Below, piece after piece: positions 59,656-64,000 of a stretch of 64,000 nt of DNA; position 1 is the stretch's first letter; every line of letters starts with the position of its first letter. The position numbers and the translations under genes were made by a program. Source of the DNA: Flavobacterium notoginsengisoli (GTDB lineage Bacteria; Bacteroidota; Bacteroidia; Flavobacteriales; Flavobacteriaceae); NCBI RefSeq assembly GCF_014207905.1, contig NZ_JACHLB010000004.1, positions 186,001-250,000 of the forward strand. Direction: 5' to 3'. The notes under the pieces are model-generated. The model saw only the letters and a list, made by a program, of their open reading frames with translations. It was not told where the DNA came from and ran no database searches.

Positions 59656-59682
59656 AAAACTGCTGGTTTCAGCAGTTTTTTT
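59656..59682 (+). terminator. Terminator of the gene ending at 59614
   Basis: AAACTGCTG pairs with CAGCAGTTT around a 4-nt loop and ends in seven T residues, about 40 bp after the stop. Confidence 0.88.
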
Positions 59683-59693
59683 CTTGTATATAT

Positions 59694-59714
59694 GTAGTTA
59701 ACTACGTAGTTTTG
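59694..59714 (+). promoter_or_regulatory. Promoter overlapped by a MarR-type palindrome
   Basis: GTAGTTAACTAC (59694-59705, perfect 12-bp palindrome) overlaps ACTACGTAGT (59701-59710, perfect 10-bp palindrome), and the latter overlaps the -7 box TAGTTTTG (59707-59714). Repressor binding would block the promoter of the GNAT-MarR pair. Confidence 0.65.
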
Positions 59715-59740
59715 TACCTATATTTAATTTCCGAACAAAA

Positions 59741-60223
59741 ATGAACATTCAGCCCATACAAAACAAATACGAAAATGAAATCGTAGACTTGATATTAAAC
59801 ATTCAGCAAAAAGAATTTAATGTTCCTGTTACTTTAGAAGACCAACCGGATTTACTGGATATTGAAAACTTTTATTTTAAACCTGGCGGCACTTTTCTCG
59901 GCGCGTTTATAGACGGAAAACTAGTTGGAACAATCGCTTTGGTAAAATTTAATGAAGAAGCCGGCGCCATCAGAAAAATGTTCGTTAAGAAAGAATACAG
60001 AGGAAAAGAATTTCAAATTGCACAAAAGCTATTGGAGCAATTAGTTGCGTACAGCAAAGAAAACGGAATTAAAAACTTATATTTAGGAACGGTTTCTATT
60101 TTACAGGCTGCTTTGCGCTTTTACGAAAAGAATAATTTCATTACAATTGAAAAAGAAGCGCTTCCAACCGATTTTCCTTTAATGAAACCAGATAATGTAT
60201 TTTGTCATTTACAATTAAGCTAA
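59741..60223 (+). CDS. GNAT acetyltransferase
   Basis: A 160-residue GNAT-fold protein. N-terminal YENEIVDLILNIQQKEFNVPVTLEDQPDLLDIENFY, central GTIALVKFNEEAGAIRKMFVKKEYRGKEFQIAQKLLEQLV with the acetyl-CoA loop, and RFYEKNNFITIEKEALP. It resembles the acetyltransferase often fused to or paired with MarR regulators (YwnH/PhnO-like). Substrate unknown. The MarR gene starts 6 bp later, forming a two-gene unit. Confidence 0.87.
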   Translation: MNIQPIQNKYENEIVDLILNIQQKEFNVPVTLEDQPDLLDIENFYFKPGGTFLGAFIDGKLVGTIALVKFNEEAGAIRKMFVKKEYRGKEFQIAQKLLEQLVAYSKENGIKNLYLGTVSILQAALRFYEKNNFITIEKEALPTDFPLMKPDNVFCHLQLS

Positions 60224-60228
60224 AAGAA

Positions 60229-60702
60229 ATGAATATAATTGACGAAATTGGCATTTTAGCCATCTCAACTCGACTGCAACGTCTTAGCGAACAATTACGC
60301 AAAGACGGAGCCTTGATTTATAAATCTTTTGATATTGATTTTGAAGCGAAATGGTTTCCTGTAATTTATACTTTACACATAAAAGAAATGCTAAGTGTTG
60401 TAGAAATTGCAAATGAAATCGGCTATAGCCATCCTTCAACCATCAGTTTGTTGAAGGAATTAGAAAAGCTAAAAATTATCAGTTCTAAAAAAGACAAACA
60501 AGACGAACGAAAAAGGCTTATTATTCTAACTCCAAAAGGAAAAGAACTAGTCGAAAAAATGCAGCCTGTTTGGCACGTTATGAAAAAAGCGTTAAATGAT
60601 ATTACTGATAACCAGAATAACCTTTTGAAAGCGATTGAAGAAGCCGAACAAAAATTGGCTGTTCAAGGTTTTTTACAAAGAATTTCAGAAATTAAAAGCT
60701 AG
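60229..60702 (+). CDS. MarR family transcriptional regulator
   Basis: A 157-residue winged-helix regulator: LHIKEMLSVVEIANEIGYSHPSTISLLKELEKLKIISSKKDKQDERKRLIILTPKGKELV is the HTH and wing with the usual DERxxxIxLTxxG motif. Start MNIIDEIG is chosen since the earlier in-frame start overlaps the GNAT gene. It probably represses the pair through the palindrome at 59694-59714. Its stop is 1 bp from the convergent HxlR gene. Confidence 0.87.
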   Translation: MNIIDEIGILAISTRLQRLSEQLRKDGALIYKSFDIDFEAKWFPVIYTLHIKEMLSVVEIANEIGYSHPSTISLLKELEKLKIISSKKDKQDERKRLIILTPKGKELVEKMQPVWHVMKKALNDITDNQNNLLKAIEEAEQKLAVQGFLQRISEIKS

Positions 60703-60703
60703 A

Positions 60704-61060
60704 TTATTCTTTTCCTGTAATCTTTTTTCTGTGATTGTAACCCCATTTTGCCAAAGAATCAATCACTTCTTTTAAAGTATGTCCGTATTCTGTTAATTGA
60801 TATTCGACAGTTATAGGCTGTGTATTAAGAACAGTTCGTGTTACTAGCTGATTTTCTTCTAAATTCTTCAATTCTCTACTCAGCATTTTTCCAGAAATAC
60901 CTTCCACTTCACGAAGCAAATCAGTAAATCGTAAAGTATTAAAACATAAAGATGCGATGATGCTAATTTTCCATCTTCCGTTTAAAATATACATGGCGTC
61001 ATGAACTGCCATAATATGCTGCGTACATTTTTTAGGATCGTGTTTAGGCTCTTTTATCAT
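60704..61060 (-). CDS. HxlR family transcriptional regulator
   Basis: A 118-residue HxlR protein: CTQHIMAVHDAMYILNGRWKISIIASLCFNTLRFTDLLREVEGISGKMLSRELKNLE is the family signature, ending KWGYNHRKKITG. Two cysteines precede or sit within the HTH (CTQH and SLCFN). Divergent from the nitroreductase gene at 61169, with GTTAC repeats in the spacer. Likely controls it in response to electrophiles such as quinones, by analogy with YodB/CatR. Confidence 0.9.
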   Translation of the reverse strand: MIKEPKHDPKKCTQHIMAVHDAMYILNGRWKISIIASLCFNTLRFTDLLREVEGISGKMLSRELKNLEENQLVTRTVLNTQPITVEYQLTEYGHTLKEVIDSLAKWGYNHRKKITGKE

Positions 61061-61074
61061 ATTCTATTAGTGAG

Positions 61075-61110
61075 TTACCTCGATGTTACAGTTACTTTTA
61101 GTAATCAGCT
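61075..61110. promoter_or_regulatory. Candidate HxlR operator in the hxlR-nitroreductase spacer
   Basis: GTGAGTTACCTCGATGTTACAGTTACTTTTAG contains three GTTAC motifs at about 61074, 61085 and 61091 and an AGTAATC half at 61099. The layout is suggestive but not a clean palindrome. Confidence 0.35.
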
Positions 61111-61168
61111 GACAAAAATATACTTAAAGTGTTTACATTTGAGAACAATTTTAAACGATTAAATAAAA

Positions 61169-61801
61169 ATGGCCTTAATAGATGCACTAAAGTGGCGTTA
61201 CGCTACAAAAAAAATGAACGGACAAGCTGTTCCGCAAGAAAAAGTAGATTATATCCTTGAAGCTGCAAAATTAGCTCCCTCTTCATCTGGATTGCAACCG
61301 TACAAGGTTTTTGTTATTACAAACCAAGATTTAAAAGAAAAAATCAGAGCTGTAAGTTTTGATCAAAGCCAAGTTACAGATGCTTCTCACGTATTGGTTT
61401 GGGCTGCTTGGGACGGATACAGCATTGACAAAATCACTACTGTATTTGATAAGACTACAAGCGAGAGAGGAATTCCTTCTAGCGCAATGGACGAATACAA
61501 AGCAAGACTTTGGGGAATGTACGAGCCTCTTGGACAAGAATGGCACGCCAACCATGCGGCAAAACAAGCTTACATTTCATTTGGTTTAGCAATTGCAGCA
61601 GCCGCAGAACAACAAGTTGACACAACGCCAATGGAAGGTTTTATTCCTGCAGAAGTTGACAAATTGTTAGGTTTAAGCGAACTAGGACTTAAAAGCGTTT
61701 TAATTTTGCCACTTGGTTATCGAGATGAAGCAAACGACTGGTTGGTAAACTTGAAAAAAGTAAGAACATCACAAGAAGAATTTATCACAGAAATTAAGTA
61801 A
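61169..61801 (+). CDS. NAD(P)H-dependent nitroreductase (NfsB-like)
   Basis: A 210-residue FMN enzyme of the nitroreductase family. Start MALIDALKWRYATKKMNGQ, FMN-binding R-Y-A-T and SSSGLQPYKVFVI, and C-terminal LKSVLILPLGYRDEANDW, a usual NfsB-type closing motif. It reduces nitro compounds, quinones or azo compounds with NAD(P)H as a dimer. The divergent HxlR gene suggests induction by such chemicals. A strong terminator follows. Confidence 0.92.
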   Translation: MALIDALKWRYATKKMNGQAVPQEKVDYILEAAKLAPSSSGLQPYKVFVITNQDLKEKIRAVSFDQSQVTDASHVLVWAAWDGYSIDKITTVFDKTTSERGIPSSAMDEYKARLWGMYEPLGQEWHANHAAKQAYISFGLAIAAAAEQQVDTTPMEGFIPAEVDKLLGLSELGLKSVLILPLGYRDEANDWLVNLKKVRTSQEEFITEIK

Positions 61802-61825
61802 AAAAAAAAATTTTTTTTCTTTGTT

Positions 61826-61871
61826 AAAAAGCTTTTGAAATCGCAAATAATGTGATTTCAAAAGCTTTTTT
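61826..61871 (+). terminator. Terminator of the nitroreductase gene
   Basis: AAAAAGCTTTTGAAATC pairs with GATTTCAAAAGCTTTTT around a loop of about 11 nt and ends in T residues, 25 bp after the stop. Confidence 0.88.
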
Positions 61872-62071
61872 GTTTTGAATATTTCATTTTTAGACTGCAT
61901 TAAGTCTCAATTTCACAAAATCACAAAAAGTGCTTTAAATGTAAGATTGAATTTTTAACATTTTCAACAAAAATAGGTACATAAAGCGGATAATTATATA
62001 ATATGTTATAACTAATTTTGTCCAATCCAAAACAATTCAATCTTAATTACAACACCTTAAAATCCTACATT

Positions 62072-62449
62072 ATGTCAGATTTTTTAACTCAATTTGGTGA
62101 AGACCTAAAGAAAAACGTCCCAGGTTTTATCGCTGTTTCTGTAGCTGAAATCGCTAGTGGAATGTCATATTACTCACAATCAGTTGTTGCAGATTTTGAT
62201 CCTGAATTAGCTTCGGCTTATAATCTTGAAGTGGTTAAAGCAAAAATGAATGCTATTAAGGCTCTAAATCTACATGGACAGGTTGTAGACAACATTATGA
62301 TTACACTAAGTTCTCAAATACACATCATCGATGTATCTGACAACCAGCAGTATTTTATTTATTTAGCTGTAGATTCGACTAGAGCTAATTTAGGTATGAC
62401 AAAATCGATTCTAAACAAATACAAAAAAGAAATCGCAACAAAATTGTAA
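62072..62449 (+). CDS. Small protein, possibly Roadblock/LC7-like
   Basis: A 125-residue cytoplasmic protein. MSDFLTQFGEDLKKNVPGFIAVSVAEIASGMSYYSQSVVADFDPELASAY (approximate) then helix VVKAKMNAIKALNLHGQVVDN and two strands NIMITLSSQIHIIDVSDN and QYFIYLAVDSTRANLGMTKS. The alpha/beta order is like Roadblock/LC7 domains, which modulate small GTPases, but the match is weak. I start at the ATG at 62072; an upstream start would add a low-quality 18 residues. It is a single gene with a hairpin terminator. Confidence in coding is high, in fold low. Confidence 0.7.
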   Translation: MSDFLTQFGEDLKKNVPGFIAVSVAEIASGMSYYSQSVVADFDPELASAYNLEVVKAKMNAIKALNLHGQVVDNIMITLSSQIHIIDVSDNQQYFIYLAVDSTRANLGMTKSILNKYKKEIATKL

Positions 62450-62469
62450 TACCCATTTTTTTGTCCCGT

Positions 62470-62511
62470 AAAGAGAAATGTTCTAATAAGAATGTTTCTC
62501 TTTATTTTTTT
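62470..62511 (+). terminator. Terminator of the Roadblock-like gene
   Basis: AAAGAGAAA pairs with TTTCTCTTT across a partly paired loop, followed by a T run; about 20 bp after the stop. Confidence 0.75.
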
Positions 62512-62571
62512 TGAAAAGTTTCAAACTTCTTTAAAATTTATATATTTAGAAAATGAAAAAAGACTGTTTAA

Positions 62572-63036
62572 ATGGAACTACGTGCCTATTTCGAAAAATA
62601 TCCTGATGAAGCCACTTGTATAGAAGAACTTAAAAACAAGCGCTTAGAAAATGGCATCATTTGCAGAAAATGTGGTCACGACCAGCATTCTTTTAGACAA
62701 AATGATTTAAAGTTTCAATGCAGAAAATGTGGCAGCCGAATCAGCCTGCGATCTGGAACCGTAATGGAAAACTCCAATTTACCAATACGTCATTGGATGA
62801 TTTGCATTGAATTGATGACATTAACTCACAGAAAAATGTCAATTCTTAAAATTCAATACCTTTTAGGACACAAACGTTACGAACCCATTTGGCTCATGGT
62901 TCAGAAAATACGTTTGGTTATGAAAATTAGGGACGAAAAATACCGATTAAGAGCCTACTCTGAGTTTGATCCCGAATTTCTTCAGAAAATAGACAGACTG
63001 GCTTTACAGAAAAAAACAAAAAGCGCCTCGGATTGA
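62572..63036 (+). CDS. IS1595-type transposase relative: Zn ribbon and HTH without a DDE domain
   Basis: A 154-residue protein resembling the N-terminal part of IS1595/ISXO2-type transposases. The start MELRAYFEKYPDEATCIEELKNKRLENG (approximate) is followed by a zinc ribbon with C31-x2-C34 and C50-x2-C53, then IRHWMICIELMTLTHRKMSILKIQYLLGHKRYEPIWLMVQKIRLVMKIRD, the HTH-like segment. IS1595 enzymes run on to about 300 residues with a DDE/N catalytic domain, which is absent here. The frame ends cleanly in a terminator stem. A domesticated DNA-binding protein is more likely than a decaying IS, an inference. Confidence 0.8.
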   Translation: MELRAYFEKYPDEATCIEELKNKRLENGIICRKCGHDQHSFRQNDLKFQCRKCGSRISLRSGTVMENSNLPIRHWMICIELMTLTHRKMSILKIQYLLGHKRYEPIWLMVQKIRLVMKIRDEKYRLRAYSEFDPEFLQKIDRLALQKKTKSASD

Positions 63037-63046
63037 GGCGCTTTTT
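63018..63046 (+). terminator. Terminator overlapping the stop codon
   Basis: AAAAAGCGCCTC pairs with GAGGCGCTTTTT around GGATT. The stop codon TGA of the transposase-like gene (63034-63036) lies in the hairpin, so the last codons are part of the stem. Confidence 0.88.
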
Positions 63047-63073
63047 GTATAACAAACTAAATATAATTAAAAT

Positions 63074-63128
63074 CAATTATCAATTATCAATTATCAATTA
63101 TCAATTATCAATTATCAATTATCAATTA
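63074..63128. repeat. CAATTAT heptanucleotide tandem repeat
   Basis: Seven complete CAATTAT units and one partial unit in perfect register. It ends 6 bp before the stop codon of the Lys-rich gene. Perfect copies suggest recent slippage; it is not in a coding frame. Confidence 0.92.
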
Positions 63129-63133
63129 AATAA

Positions 63134-63679
63134 TTATTTCTTCTTGTTCTTTTTTGCTTTAGATCTTTTCGCTTTCTTTTTAGCAATTTTCTTAGCTTTC
63201 GCTTTATCCTTTGCTTTTTTCGCTTTTGCTTTCTTCTTAGCTTTTGCTTTTAATTTTGCTTTTTTAGCTTTTTCTTTCTTAGCGTCTTTCTCTTTTTTCT
63301 TCGCTACAGCTTTTTTCTTTTTCAATTTTTCTTTTTTCTCAGCTACAGCTTTTTTCTCTTTTTCTTTCATCTTTTTCTTTTTCTTATCGTTTTTAGATTC
63401 GCCTTTATTTTCTTCTTCCGAGTTTTCTTCTTCTGATGAAACTGTTTCTTCAGAAACTTCTTCTCCTGTTTTCTCCTCCTTAACTTCTTCTACAACAGCA
63501 GCTTCTTTTTCTACTGTTTTTCTTGGAGCTCTTTTAGGTTTTGGTTTAGATTCTGGAGTTTCAGCTACAGCTGATTCAGTTTCCGTTTGAGCCGTCTTTT
63601 GCTCATTTTCATCAGTAGAGATAACCGGAGTGGTATTTACCGCCTGATCGATTTCATTAGTAAGCACTTCTTCTGCCAT
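63134..63679 (-). CDS. Lys/Ala-rich histone-H1-like protein
   Basis: A 181-residue protein of two parts. Residues 1-100 are acidic and disordered (VEEVKEEKTGEEVSEETVSSEEENSEEEN, approximate). Residues about 100-181 are nearly all Lys and Ala in repeats such as KAKAKKKAKAKKAKDKAKAKK, like the C-terminal tails of histone H1 and bacterial nucleoid proteins (AlgP, HU fused tails). Likely binds DNA or RNA or acts as a polycation; no domain gives a function. The opposite strand also shows a long frame, an artefact of the Lys/Ala composition. Confidence 0.8.
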   Translation of the reverse strand: MAEEVLTNEIDQAVNTTPVISTDENEQKTAQTETESAVAETPESKPKPKRAPRKTVEKEAAVVEEVKEEKTGEEVSEETVSSEEENSEEENKGESKNDKKKKKMKEKEKKAVAEKKEKLKKKKAVAKKKEKDAKKEKAKKAKLKAKAKKKAKAKKAKDKAKAKKIAKKKAKRSKAKKNKKK

Positions 63680-63800
63680 TATTTTGTTAATTTTAAGAAA
63701 TTGATTAAATTATTTTTGGTATTTACTAATTTTCAATGTTATTAAATCATTAAATTAACATCAAAAAATAATAAACAAAGATAAATTGAAAAACCTATTC

Positions 63801-63881
63801 GCCAATGTTAAGTTTTTCATCGAAAGAAAAAACCAATCATAAAACACTAACAAACAACACTTTACCCAATGTTAAGTTTTT
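63801..63881. repeat. Direct repeat CCAATGTTAAGTTTTT in the histone-like gene spacer
   Basis: CCAATGTTAAGTTTTT occurs at about 63802-63817 and again at about 63866-63881, 64 bp apart, in the spacer upstream of the Lys-rich gene (63680-63962). No other feature is seen in that spacer. Confidence 0.5.
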
Positions 63882-63962
63882 ACTTCGTAAATTTTCAGAA
63901 ATAGAGACTGCTTTTCAAGCCATTAGAAAGCACACGAATTTCATTTAAACAAACTTTAAATC

Positions 63963-64000
63963 TTAATATTTCGCCTTAAATTCGTTGAAAAACGGTTCAA
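63963..64000 (-). CDS. C-terminal end of a gene running off the right edge
   Basis: In one minus-strand frame the last bases encode EPFFNEFKAKY followed by a TAA stop (63963-63965). The short peptide looks like a normal coding end, but 12 codons are too few to be certain or to name it. Confidence 0.35.
   Translation of the reverse strand, partial: EPFFNEFKAKY

Noticed and set aside
63074-63128. Possible CRISPR array from the CAATTAT repeats
   Set aside because: The period is 7 bp with no spacers and no cas gene in the window; it is a simple tandem repeat.
63033-63590. 185-codon plus-strand frame rich in Phe, Leu and Ala
   Set aside because: It is the complement of the Lys/Ala-rich gene; AAG/AAA and GCT codons read backward give Phe/Leu/Ser/Ala. 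It also begins inside the heptamer repeat and terminator.
1-64000. tRNA, rRNA, prophage or restriction/defence islands
   Set aside because: I looked for tRNA arm patterns, integrase, capsid, Cas and methylase motifs and saw none that I could support.

Overview
The window looks like chromosomal DNA of a Flavobacterium-like member of the Bacteroidota. The base composition is AT-rich, several genes carry a TAnnTTTG-type -7 box instead of an E. coli -10, Shine-Dalgarno signals are weak, and the gene families fit (YaiO-type barrel, DUF6428 in an ars locus, short Crp/Fnr regulators, TPR and HEAT proteins, FtsX-type ABC permeases). Spacers are packed with palindromic interspersed repeats of a kind common in this genus. 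I see no rRNA, tRNA, prophage, CRISPR array or intact insertion sequence.

Layout. 1-10.1 kb: a cut membrane gene, then mostly minus-strand secreted or peroxide-related proteins (DUF1223, Ohr, an Asp-type alpha/beta hydrolase, a cupin, an 859-residue repeat-rich lipoprotein), then plus-strand OsmC and an esterase-like hydrolase, closed by a LysR protein with the OxyR cysteine pair at residues 199 and 208. 10.4-15.6 kb: a tight five-gene operon (YceI, tautomerase, SDR, NTF2-like protein, nitronate monooxygenase-like enzyme) downstream of a Crp-type regulator, with a CRP-like palindrome in front of it, then an SDR/HxlR divergent pair. 15.8-21 kb: a ChaA-type cation/proton antiporter and the oxidative pentose phosphate operon gnd-zwf-pgl, a major NADPH source. 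21.9-28.5 kb: an RND multidrug efflux operon preceded by a small uncharacterised gene. 28.6-33 kb: Crp regulator, SMR exporter, two GNAT enzymes, LysR and a DMT transporter.

33-42 kb: a heme oxygenase-bacteriophytochrome light-sensing operon, an NtrY/NtrC-like two-component system and a divergent MacB-like ABC transporter with a candidate sigma-54 promoter. 42.4-46.8 kb: DUF417 membrane protein, AraC regulator, an FNR-like regulator with a matching upstream palindrome, and IlvD. 46.8-52.7 kb: a five-gene operon joining a GAF hybrid kinase and a receiver protein to a TPR/beta-barrel outer-membrane protein, a HEAT-like membrane protein and a processive GT2 glycosyltransferase. This is the best candidate for a little-described system, read here as signal-controlled exopolysaccharide synthesis and export. 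52.9-64 kb: homocysteine methyltransferase, TlpA-like thioredoxin, an ars locus without an efflux pump, a MarR/GNAT unit, an HxlR/nitroreductase pair, a shortened IS1595-type transposase relative and a Lys/Ala-rich histone-H1-like protein.

Overall theme: detoxification and redox defence (peroxide, quinone/nitro compounds, arsenate, drugs), dense transcriptional regulation and environmental sensing. All functions are inferred by reading the sequence; no database search was run.
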